This document shows positions 52,515 through 60,621 of a stretch of DNA of 64,000 nucleotides, piece after piece. The notes beneath the pieces are model-generated. The model did no database searches. It was not told the origin of the DNA and was given only the letters and a program-made list of their open reading frames with translations. The stretch is from Phycisphaerae bacterium (GTDB lineage Bacteria > Planctomycetota > Phycisphaerae > Phycisphaerales > SM1A02): assembly GCA_016795065.1 (NCBI GenBank), contig JAEUIU010000034.1:1-64000 (forward strand), given 5' to 3'. The position numbers and the translations under genes were made by a program. Within the stretch, counting starts at the first letter, position 1, and every line of letters begins with the position of its first letter.

Positions 52515-53735
52515 ATGTCAGCCCGGACGATGGTCGAGCCCGCAGTGACGGATTCAAGCCCACCCATCAGGACCGTTCCCTTCTTCAGGTTTCGGCCGGT
52601 CGGGCGCGAGGCGGAGCTCATCCTCCAAGTCCTTGAGAGCGGCTGGCTGACGACCGGCCGGATGGCCATGGAGTTCGAGTCGGCGTTCGCCCGGGCCGTC
52701 GGGGCGAGGCATGCCCTTGCGGTGAACTCCTGCACTGCGGCGCTGCACTTGGCGCTCGAAGCGCTTGGGGTTGGCCCCGGCCAGCGCGTCCTGGTTCCCT
52801 CGATGACCTTCACCGCGACCGCCGAGGTCGTGCGATACCTCGGGGCGGATGTCATCGTCACCGATGTCGATCCAACCACCCGCATGTGGACTCCAGAGAT
52901 CCTCGATCGCGCCGCGGCCGAGCATCCCGAGGCCCGCTTCTGCATGCCGGTCCATTTCGGCGGCCACCCGGCGCCGATGCTCACGGGCCCGTCCGGCGCC
53001 GGACTGCTCGAGGTTGCCGAGCGGCGCGGCCTGACGGTCGTCGAGGACGCCGCCCACGCCTTTCCAGCCCGGCTCGAGGGTCGGGCGGTGGGCTCCTTCG
53101 GGCGGGTCACCTGCTTCAGCTTCTACGCGAACAAGACGATCACGACCGGCGAGGGCGGCATGCTCGTCACCGATGACGATGCGATCGCCGCCCGCTGCCG
53201 CGTGATGCGCGTCCACGGCATCGATCGCGATGTCTGGAAGCGATTCACGACGCCCGGCACGAGCTGGGACTATGACGTCATTGCCCCGGGCTTCAAGTAC
53301 AACATGCCCGACCTCAATGCAGCGATCGGGCTCGCCCAACTTGAATGCGCCGAGGACCTGCGCCGCGGCCGCAAGGCCATCGCCGACGCCTATCACGTTC
53401 GTCTTGCCGACATCGATCACGTTGGCCTTCCGCCGGTGACCTGCGAGCCCGACGGGCACGCGTGGCACCTCTTCCCGATCACCCTCGCCGACGGCGCGCC
53501 GATCGACCGCAACACGCTCTCGCAGCAGATGGCGTCGGCCGGCATCGGAACCTCGGTGCACTACCGGCCGCTTCACCGCATGACCTATTGGCGCGACCGT
53601 TACGACCTTCGCCCCGAGCGCTTCCCGGGTGCCGAGATGGCGTGGCGCCGGTCGCTCTCATTGCCCATCTTTTCGGGCATGACCGAGCCGGAGCTTGACC
53701 ACGTCTGCTCGACGCTGCGGCGACTCCTCGCCTGA
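52515..53735 (+). CDS. UDP-3-keto-sugar aminotransferase (WbpE/WlbC-like)
   Basis: A 406-residue PLP-dependent DegT/DnrJ/EryC1 aminotransferase. VNSCTAALHLALEALGVGPG binds the phosphate; VVEDAAHAFPARLEG has the Asp/His of the cofactor site; SFYANKTITTGEGG carries the Schiff-base Lys. The YMPDLNAAIGLAQL-like segment is NMPDLNAAIGLAQLE. The next three genes match the rest of the WlbA-D pathway, so the likely reaction is amination of UDP-3-keto-GlcNAcA to UDP-GlcNAc3NA. Unlike the 41741 homologue it has no CBS domains. It starts 66 nt after the transferase gene with its own -10-like hexamer. Confidence 0.88.
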   Translation: MSARTMVEPAVTDSSPPIRTVPFFRFRPVGREAELILQVLESGWLTTGRMAMEFESAFARAVGARHALAVNSCTAALHLALEALGVGPGQRVLVPSMTFTATAEVVRYLGADVIVTDVDPTTRMWTPEILDRAAAEHPEARFCMPVHFGGHPAPMLTGPSGAGLLEVAERRGLTVVEDAAHAFPARLEGRAVGSFGRVTCFSFYANKTITTGEGGMLVTDDDAIAARCRVMRVHGIDRDVWKRFTTPGTSWDYDVIAPGFKYNMPDLNAAIGLAQLECAEDLRRGRKAIADAYHVRLADIDHVGLPPVTCEPDGHAWHLFPITLADGAPIDRNTLSQQMASAGIGTSVHYRPLHRMTYWRDRYDLRPERFPGAEMAWRRSLSLPIFSGMTEPELDHVCSTLRRLLA

Positions 53736-53789
53736 TCCTCTGCAGCCTCGACTCACCCACGTTCCCCAGCCCTTTCGCCGCTTCCCGTC

Positions 53790-54881
53790 ATGTTCAGCTT
53801 TGAGCCCATCACCGGTCGTCCGATCCGCGTCGCCATCGTCGGTTGCGGCCGCATCTCGCGCAATCACTTCGCGGCCCTCAACGCCCTCGCCCCCGAGGTC
53901 GAGATCGTCGGGATGTGCGATACCGTGGCGGGCCGCTTCGAGGCCCTTCCGTGGAAGGAGCTTCCTAACGTTTCGCCCGCGATCCCGCGCTTCGGGCGAC
54001 TCGAGCAGATGCTTGAGGCCAACGCGAGCGGGGCGCTCCCGATCGATGCTGCGGTGCTGGCGACACCCAGCGGCCTTCACGCGATGCAGGGCATGAAGTG
54101 CGCGAAGGCCGGGCTTCACGTCGTCACCGAGAAGCCGATGGCAACTCGATGGCAGGACGCGCTGGATCTCGTGCGCACCTGCGACGACGAGCAGGTCCGG
54201 CTCTTCGTCGTGAAGCAGAACCGCTTCAATCCGACGCTCCGCCTGGTCAAGCGGGCTCTCGACGAGCGGCGCTTCGGGCGGATCTACCTCGTCTGCATCA
54301 ACGTCTTCTGGCAGCGGCCGCAAAGCTACTACGACACCGACCGCTGGCGCGGCACCTGGGAACTGGATGGCGGTGCCCTCATGAACCAGGCGAGTCACTA
54401 CGTCGACCTGCTGGACTACTTCGTCGGGCCGATCGACAGCGTGCATGCGATGACGGCGACGCTCGGGCGGCGGATCGAGGTCGAGGACACCGCGACGCTC
54501 AACGTGCGCTGGCGCAACGGGGCCCTCGGTTCCGTTGCTGTCACGATGCTGACATTCCCCAAGAACATCGAGGGAAGCCTCATCATCATGGGCGAGAAGG
54601 GAACCGTGAAGGTCGGCGGCGTGGCCGTGAACACCATCGAACGGTGGGACTTCGCCGAACCCAAGGACTGGGACGGTGAGGTCGAGCAGGCCAATTACGA
54701 CACGGCGAGCGTCTATGGTTTCGGTCACCTTCCCTATTACCGAAACGTCATTGAGACGTTGCGCGGGAAGACCGAGCCGCAGACCGACGGGCGCGAGGGA
54801 TTGCGAAGCCTTGAGGTGCTGATCGCCGCGTACCTGAGCGCTCGTGATGGTCGGACGGTGTCGTTGCCGCTCCAGTACTGA
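53790..54881 (+). CDS. UDP-GlcNAcA 3-dehydrogenase (WbpB/WlbA-like, Gfo/Idh/MocA family)
   Basis: A 363-residue NAD-dependent oxidoreductase. The N-terminal Rossmann motif is [18 protein letters not shown], and [14 protein letters not shown] has the conserved EKP. The C-terminal domain includes [20 protein letters not shown] and [20 protein letters not shown], which in WlbA contains active-site Lys/His residues. It would oxidise the C3 hydroxyl of UDP-GlcNAcA, passing electrons to NAD+ with 2-oxoglutarate as terminal acceptor in some homologues. Position between the aminotransferase and acetyltransferase supports the assignment. Confidence 0.9.
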   Translation: MFSFEPITGRPIRVAIVGCGRISRNHFAALNALAPEVEIVGMCDTVAGRFEALPWKELPNVSPAIPRFGRLEQMLEANASGALPIDAAVLATPSGLHAMQGMKCAKAGLHVVTEKPMATRWQDALDLVRTCDDEQVRLFVVKQNRFNPTLRLVKRALDERRFGRIYLVCINVFWQRPQSYYDTDRWRGTWELDGGALMNQASHYVDLLDYFVGPIDSVHAMTATLGRRIEVEDTATLNVRWRNGALGSVAVTMLTFPKNIEGSLIIMGEKGTVKVGGVAVNTIERWDFAEPKDWDGEVEQANYDTASVYGFGHLPYYRNVIETLRGKTEPQTDGREGLRSLEVLIAAYLSARDGRTVSLPLQY

Positions 54882-54934
54882 GAACGTTGCCAGGACCGAT
54901 GGACGGTCGTGCCAGGCACTTCGGAGAGTCGCAC

Positions 54935-55555
54935 GTGAGTTCCGAGATGATCGACATGCCGGGAGGCTGGAAGCGTCACGAGTCCGCAATCGTGGATGAC
55001 GGCGCCATGCTCGGCGCCGGCTCCCGGGTGTGGCACTTCTGTCATATCTGCGCCGGGGCGCGGATCGGCGAGCGGAGCGTCTTCGGCCAGAATGTTTTTG
55101 TCGGCAACAAGGTGGTCATCGGCAACAACGTCAAGATCCAGAACAACGTCTCGGTCTACGATTGCGTGGTGCTGGAGGACGACGTCTTCTGCGGACCGAG
55201 CATGGTGTTCACCAACGTCTACAACCCACGCAGCGCGATTGTCCGCAAGGACGAGTACCGCGAGACGATCATTCGCCGCGGCGCGACGCTTGGGGCTAAC
55301 TGCACGATCGTCTGCGGCGTTACGGTCGGTCGCTTCGCCTTCGTCGGGGCTGGCGCTGTGGTCAACAGAAATGTTCCTGACTACGCCCTCATCGTGGGCG
55401 TGCCGGGCCGCCAGATCGGATGGATGAGCGAGTTCGGCGAACAACTGAAGCTGCCTGCCCGTCTGCCGGCGGGCGAGAGCGCGGAATGCGTCTGTCCGCA
55501 CTCCGGATCCCGTTACCGATTGCATGAGGGGCGCGTCGAGCGCTTCGGATCATGA
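54935..55555 (+). CDS. UDP-GlcNAc3NA 3-N-acetyltransferase (WbpD/WlbB-like)
   Basis: A 206-residue left-handed beta-helix acetyltransferase. Hexapeptide repeats are visible from [19 protein letters not shown] to [31 protein letters not shown] and [19 protein letters not shown] follow, with [20 protein letters not shown] as the coil end. It would acetylate the 3-amino group using acetyl-CoA. The GTG at 54935 is chosen because GGAG (54923-54926) lies 8 nt upstream; ATG 54947 and earlier starts are possible. The C-terminal extension contains two Cys (ECVCPHSG). Its TGA overlaps the next ATG (ATGA). Confidence 0.92.
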   Translation: MSSEMIDMPGGWKRHESAIVDDGAMLGAGSRVWHFCHICAGARIGERSVFGQNVFVGNKVVIGNNVKIQNNVSVYDCVVLEDDVFCGPSMVFTNVYNPRSAIVRKDEYRETIIRRGATLGANCTIVCGVTVGRFAFVGAGAVVNRNVPDYALIVGVPGRQIGWMSEFGEQLKLPARLPAGESAECVCPHSGSRYRLHEGRVERFGS

Positions 55556-56688
55556 GAATGTCACCTTGCATCGTCACCGTCGTCGGTGCCCGTCCGCAGT
55601 TCGTGAAGGCCGCCGTCGTCTCGCGGGCATTTGCCCAGGCGGGAGTCGAGGAGTGTCTCGTCCACACTGGCCAGCACTACGACGCGGCGATGTCGGAGAT
55701 CTTTTTCGAGGAGTTGGGCATCGAGCGCCCCGCGTACAACCTCGGGGTCGGGAGCGGTTCGCACGGCAAGCAGACCGCAGCGATGCTCTCGGGCATCGAG
55801 GCGGTGCTGCTTGAGCGACGGCCATCGATGCTGGTCATCTATGGCGACACCAACTCGACGGTCGCGGGGGCGTTGGCAGCGGCGAAGTTGCACATCCCGG
55901 TCGCTCACGTCGAGGCGGGACTGCGCAGCTTCCTGCGAACGATGCCCGAGGAAATCAACCGCGTCGTCGCCGACCACCTGAGCGACTGGCTCTTCTGTCC
56001 GACCGACGCGGCCGTTCAGAACCTCAAGGTCGAGGGAATCATGGACGGCATGCGCCGCGGTCCGGGCACCGTGCACGTTCTCCAGGTTGGCGACGTGATG
56101 CTCGATGCGACGAGGACCTTCGCGCCGATCGCGATTGCCAAGTCAGGCGTCCTACGTGAACTCGGCCTCTTCGGAAAGCGATTCGTCCTGGCCACGGTCC
56201 ATCGGGCCGAGAACACCGATGATCCCGCCCGGCTTCGCGAGATTTTCGGCGGACTTCGTGCGGTCGCCTCTGGCGTGCCGGTGGTCATGCCGCTCCATCC
56301 CCGCACCCGCGGCAAGCTTGCTGAGCATGGCATCGCCAGCGACGGCATCCGACTCATCGACCCGGTGGGCTACTTGGACATGAACGCACTCGAGGCAGCT
56401 TCGGCGTTGGTCGCGACCGACAGCGGCGGCGTCCAGAAGGAGGCGTTCTTCCACGGCGTTCCGTGCGTCACGCTGCGCGATCGGACGGAATGGATCGAGT
56501 TGGTGACCCACGGCTGGAATCGGCTTGCCGACCCGGCGATCCCGGGCCTCGTCGAGCGATGCGTCCGCGAGGCCCTCACGACGCCGAAGCCATCGAGCGT
56601 TCCGTCGCTGTACGGCGATGCGGATGCGTCTGGACGCATCGCCCAAGCGGTCGCCGCTGCGATTCGAGTTCCTGAGCGGGTTGCATGA
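55552..56688 (+). CDS. UDP-N-acetylglucosamine 2-epimerase family (WbpI/WlbD-like)
   Basis: A 378-residue non-hydrolysing epimerase. Motifs are [77 protein letters not shown] and [19 protein letters not shown], with the usual His/Glu/Asp active-site set. After the three preceding steps it would invert C2 of UDP-GlcNAc3NAcA to give UDP-ManNAc3NAcA. The start codon overlaps the acetyltransferase stop (ATGA), so the two are coupled. Confidence 0.93.
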   Translation: MRMSPCIVTVVGARPQFVKAAVVSRAFAQAGVEECLVHTGQHYDAAMSEIFFEELGIERPAYNLGVGSGSHGKQTAAMLSGIEAVLLERRPSMLVIYGDTNSTVAGALAAAKLHIPVAHVEAGLRSFLRTMPEEINRVVADHLSDWLFCPTDAAVQNLKVEGIMDGMRRGPGTVHVLQVGDVMLDATRTFAPIAIAKSGVLRELGLFGKRFVLATVHRAENTDDPARLREIFGGLRAVASGVPVVMPLHPRTRGKLAEHGIASDGIRLIDPVGYLDMNALEAASALVATDSGGVQKEAFFHGVPCVTLRDRTEWIELVTHGWNRLADPAIPGLVERCVREALTTPKPSSVPSLYGDADASGRIAQAVAAAIRVPERVA

Positions 56689-56752
56689 GTCTCGTGCAAC
56701 TCGAAAGAGCGGTTGCAGATCGTGACCATCGCGTAGGAAGAGGGGCGACGTC

Positions 56753-58846
56753 GTGAAACGATCGCACGCGCGGTTCGCGCTTGTTGCGCTGATCCTCCTG
56801 GCTCTTGCCGGGACCGCGACCGTGATCATCGTTCGCTCGACCGAGAGACGATCGAGCGTGGCGGGCATGACGCCCCGCGTCGACACGCCGCCGCCGAAGG
56901 AGCTGGAGGCGAATCCCCTGCACGTGACGGCGAGTTGGATCTCCGAGCGCGTGACGATGGCTGATGGCTCGCCGATCGCCGACGGCGACGCGGCCGCACT
57001 CGAGCGGGCACTGGCCACGACGCTGGCCGCGGGCAAGGCGCTTCGGGGATTGCCGGAGGGATTCCTCACCAATCGCGCTGACTCGGCGAAGCTCCTTCGA
57101 AACGGTCAGTTTCGCATCGCCGATTTTGACGCCCAGCCTTTTCGCCTTCCGCTCGACTGGACATCGAAAGAGCGCGGGCTGACATATCTCGGCGAGCTGC
57201 ATTCGTGGCGCTACGTTCATGACCTGCTCACGGCGTCACTCGCCGACGATGATGCGATGGCTCTCGAGGCGATGGAGTCGATTGCGCAGGACTGGGTGGT
57301 CTCGAACCCCTTCTCGCATCCGGCGAGCGACATGGCCTGGCACGAGGGGGCGGTCAGCAAGCGCATCTTGGTGCTCCTGAAACTTCTCAACGAGTGCCGC
57401 ACCGGCACGGGCTTCGCGCGGTTGCCGCGATCGGCGATCGTCGCCTTGCTGCTCCAACATGCCGAGTACCTCGCGTGGGGCGCTTACTACATGCCGCTGG
57501 GGAATCACGGCATTCGCCAGGACATCGGTCTGATGGCCGCCGCAATCGGATTCCCCGAGGCGAAGCGGTCGGCAGAGTGGTGGCGCATTGCCAACGAGCG
57601 GATTGAACGCGAGCAGATCGCTCCCGGCTTTAGCGCGGAGGGCGTCTGGCGGGAACACTCGCCTGGCTATCACTACTACGTCCTACGCCTCTGGGATGAC
57701 CTGTTGTCGATCCTGCGGGCCAACGGCGTCGAGGCGCCGCGCCTGGAGACCGAGACTCGCCGCTTCCAGAACTATCTCGCCCACGTCCTCACGCCGGCAG
57801 GGCTCTATCCGCCCGTCGGCGACACGGAAGAACGCGCCCCGCGCATGATGGGCGCGATCGATGGCCCTGAAGTCCGTTACGCGCTGAGCGCCGGTCGCGA
57901 GGGGACGGCGCCGTCGGAACTCGATGGACTGTTCCCCGATGCCGGTGAGATGGTCTTTCGGGAAACCTGGGGCAACGATCGCGTCGCCTGCGCGGCCGCG
58001 GCGTACGTTCACTTTCGTGCCGGCTTTCATCGCGGCTTCGGTCACCGTCATCAGGACGATCTGTCCGTCCTTCTCTATGGCGGCGGTCGCTGGTGGATCA
58101 CGGAGGCCGGCAAGTACGGGTATGACGATGAGCGTGCCCGTGACTTCGTGACCTCGGCCGCAGCCCATAACGGTTACGAGTTCAACGGGAGGGCTTTGGG
58201 TGCGCTCGACGAAGGAACCGCGGGGACCTTTGTCAGAATGGAGCCGCAGGCGGTTTCGACGCCAACGCTGGCCGCGGCCAGGGCTGCCACCAATCGTTTT
58301 CCCGATGGAAAAGCTGAGGCTCGGCGAACGGTCATCTTCCTTCGCGAGCAGCGAACGCTTCTTCTGATCGACGAGCTTTCCAGTTCAGGAACGGGCGAGT
58401 GGACGCAGTACATCCAGTTTCCGCCTGATCTTGACGTGCGGCCGTTGGAGTCCGATTCCAAGGGTGGTCACCTGATCGCTCAGGCTGCCGAGTCAACCGC
58501 CGAGTCACGAGGAGTCCTCGAAGTGCTGGTGAGCGACCAGACGCTCGGCACGGTCGCGTTGCTGCGAGGACAGGAATCCCCGATGGTTGGCTGGCACTCG
58601 CCCGATCGGCGCGAGTTGGTTCCGACGACCACAGCCGCCATTCGTCGTCGGGGAAGAAGCATGACGGCCGTCACCTTAATGCTGCTTCATCTTTCCGCAG
58701 TCAACGACTCTGTTGCGGTTCTCGAGGACTTGGACGTCGATTCGACGGAGGAGTTCATCTCGGTTTCGTGGAAGGAAGCGGGGGTTGCGCGTGGCATCCG
58801 CGTCGCCAGAAGCGAGCCGCTTGCCGTGGAAGCCACAGGCTGGTAG
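56753..58846 (+). CDS. Heparinase II/III-like polysaccharide lyase
   Basis: A 697-residue exported or membrane-anchored protein. After an N-terminal hydrophobic anchor (FALVALILLALAGTATVIIV) comes an (alpha/alpha) toroid domain with GNHGIRQDIGLMAAAIGFPE, HSPGYHYYVLRLWDDLLSIL and similar helices. A beta-sandwich heparinase_II_III domain follows, with FHRGFGHRHQDDLSVLLYGG and the metal-site-like His pair. Such lyases cleave uronic-acid-containing glycans by beta-elimination. In this locus it may trim, release or remodel the self-made polysaccharide, as alginate lyases do. The GTG start follows GAGGGG about 11 nt upstream. Confidence 0.88.
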   Translation: MKRSHARFALVALILLALAGTATVIIVRSTERRSSVAGMTPRVDTPPPKELEANPLHVTASWISERVTMADGSPIADGDAAALERALATTLAAGKALRGLPEGFLTNRADSAKLLRNGQFRIADFDAQPFRLPLDWTSKERGLTYLGELHSWRYVHDLLTASLADDDAMALEAMESIAQDWVVSNPFSHPASDMAWHEGAVSKRILVLLKLLNECRTGTGFARLPRSAIVALLLQHAEYLAWGAYYMPLGNHGIRQDIGLMAAAIGFPEAKRSAEWWRIANERIEREQIAPGFSAEGVWREHSPGYHYYVLRLWDDLLSILRANGVEAPRLETETRRFQNYLAHVLTPAGLYPPVGDTEERAPRMMGAIDGPEVRYALSAGREGTAPSELDGLFPDAGEMVFRETWGNDRVACAAAAYVHFRAGFHRGFGHRHQDDLSVLLYGGGRWWITEAGKYGYDDERARDFVTSAAAHNGYEFNGRALGALDEGTAGTFVRMEPQAVSTPTLAAARAATNRFPDGKAEARRTVIFLREQRTLLLIDELSSSGTGEWTQYIQFPPDLDVRPLESDSKGGHLIAQAAESTAESRGVLEVLVSDQTLGTVALLRGQESPMVGWHSPDRRELVPTTTAAIRRRGRSMTAVTLMLLHLSAVNDSVAVLEDLDVDSTEEFISVSWKEAGVARGIRVARSEPLAVEATGW

Positions 58847-58859
58847 CCCGATCATTTGT

Positions 58860-58865
58860 TAGGAT
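58860..58865 (+). promoter_or_regulatory. -10-like TAGGAT before the GT gene
   Basis: TAGGAT just after the heparinase stop could start a short transcript of the downstream GT gene, with a leader of about 50 nt to ATG 58923. Same hexamer as before the FG-GAP gene. Confidence 0.35.
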
Positions 58866-58922
58866 GCGGTGAACGCTGGCCAGACCGTCAGCCCGACTGT
58901 CAGTAGGGGAACGTCTTTCGTC

Positions 58923-60554
58923 ATGACAGACCGAGCATCCAGTCATTCTCCGCATGTTGCGGCGGTCGTCATCAACTCCGTCGCCCATGATGCGCGAGTG
59001 TTGAAGGAGGCCGACGGTCTCGCCGCGGCGGGTTACCGGGTGACGATCTACGGGATCCAGGACTCCCGATGCAACGAGCCCGTAACGATTCGGCCCAGTG
59101 GCGTGGTGATTCGCCGCGCCGAGTGGCGATCGCAGGCCTTTCGAATGAAGGCCCGGATGATTGTGGCGGGGACCGGTGCGGCCGTGATCGCGGGTTGCGT
59201 CGTTCTTTGGGCGATTCTCGCCGGTCACGGCGACCATCCCGTCGTTGCTTCCGTCACGGCCCTGCTGGTGTTGGTGGTACTCGGGGCGGGAATGCGGCAC
59301 GCTCGCCGTGCGATGGCAGCGGCCCACAATACGGCCCGGAACCTCTCGGCGGCTTCGCGTCGCGTCGCGGCGAATGGCTCGGTGGTCGAGGTGAAGCCTG
59401 GTCCGACGACATCCGCTCCGGTGTCCCGCGAGGTGAAGCGTCCACAGCCGCAAGGGCCTCGCAATCGAATCGCCCGGTGGCGATCGAACCTCAAGACCTG
59501 GTATGCCAATCAGCTTCGAGTCATCTCGCTCGTCGACCTCATCATGGCCGACCGACCGGATGCGGTGCACGCCCATGACCTGCAGGCGATGCCGGTGGGC
59601 TGGCGGGTGAAGCGGCGGCTCGGTTGTCCGCTCATCTTCGACAGCCACGAGCTGCACGACGATCTCTCTCAGATCTCCGGATGGGGGCGACGACGAAGCC
59701 GGAGACAACAGGCCTACTACAGCGGTCGTGTTGATGGCTTCGTGACGGTCAACGAGTCGATTGCCGAGACGATGCGCCAGCGCTATCCGCGCCTGCCCGA
59801 GGCGGTGATCGTCCGTAACGCGACGCGATTCGACGGCGAGGTCGTGGCCGACGATGGGCGACTCCATCGGGCCGCTCACCTTGATCCCTCGACTAGGATC
59901 CTGCTCTATCAGGGTGGCTTCGCCCGACATCGGGGCCTCGACTCGCTGGTCCGCTCCGCGACGCTTCTCCCTGAGGGCTGGGTGCTGGTCATGATGGGCT
60001 GGGGCACCTTCGAGCCGACGCTTCGGGGCATTGCCCAGGCAGTCGACCCAGACGAAAAGCGAGTTCGCTTCCTTCCCGGAGCGCCGCAGGCCGAGCTTGC
60101 CCAATGGACCGCCGGCGCGTCACTCGGCGTCATTCCCTACGAGAACGTCTGCCTGAACCACTGGTTCTGCACTCCCAACAAGATTTGGGAGTACCCTGTC
60201 GCGGGTGTGCCGATTCTCGCCAGTCCCTTCCCCGAGTTGAGGAAGGCGATCGAAGGAAACGGCACGGGCGTGCTGCTCGACGATCCGGTGACGCCGGAGA
60301 ACATTGCCCGCACCGTTGCGTCCGTGACGCCCGAGCGACTCGAGGCGATGCGGACCAACTGCCAACGCTTCCTGGAGCGAGACAATTGGTCGATGTACGA
60401 GCGGCGCCTGATCGAACTCTATCGACGACTGTTGGGCTCCCGGTCGGTTGCGCCGCAGCCGGCGGCCGAGACGGTTCACCAGGGTGGCCATCAGGCCGGC
60501 GCGACGGTCGCCTTCAGTGCCACGGCCCATCGAAGTTCGGCCGGGCCAGCCTGA
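58923..60554 (+). CDS. Glycosyltransferase family 4 with inserted membrane hairpin
   Basis: A 543-residue enzyme. GT4 features are the N-terminal VVINSVAHDARVLKEADGLAAAG, ADRPDAVHAHDLQAMPVGW, CPLIFDSHELHDD, LLYQGGFARHRGLDSLVRSA and KIWEYPVAGVPILASPFPEL (in place of E-x7-E). Residues 78-125 form two hydrophobic helices (MIVAGTGAAVIAGCVVLWAIL and SVTALLVLVVLGAG), followed by a basic linker to about residue 190. They interrupt the N-terminal domain and probably anchor the enzyme. ATG 58923 is chosen; the frame starts with GTG at 58869, but that would be only 3 nt from the TAGGAT box. Last 40 residues are low complexity. Confidence 0.85.
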   Translation: MTDRASSHSPHVAAVVINSVAHDARVLKEADGLAAAGYRVTIYGIQDSRCNEPVTIRPSGVVIRRAEWRSQAFRMKARMIVAGTGAAVIAGCVVLWAILAGHGDHPVVASVTALLVLVVLGAGMRHARRAMAAAHNTARNLSAASRRVAANGSVVEVKPGPTTSAPVSREVKRPQPQGPRNRIARWRSNLKTWYANQLRVISLVDLIMADRPDAVHAHDLQAMPVGWRVKRRLGCPLIFDSHELHDDLSQISGWGRRRSRRQQAYYSGRVDGFVTVNESIAETMRQRYPRLPEAVIVRNATRFDGEVVADDGRLHRAAHLDPSTRILLYQGGFARHRGLDSLVRSATLLPEGWVLVMMGWGTFEPTLRGIAQAVDPDEKRVRFLPGAPQAELAQWTAGASLGVIPYENVCLNHWFCTPNKIWEYPVAGVPILASPFPELRKAIEGNGTGVLLDDPVTPENIARTVASVTPERLEAMRTNCQRFLERDNWSMYERRLIELYRRLLGSRSVAPQPAAETVHQGGHQAGATVAFSATAHRSSAGPA

Positions 60555-60621
60555 CGCTTCACGGGACGAGGGGACTTGCAGGCTCCTTGGGAGGCTGGAC
60601 GATCAGCGTCCGGGTCTCGCC

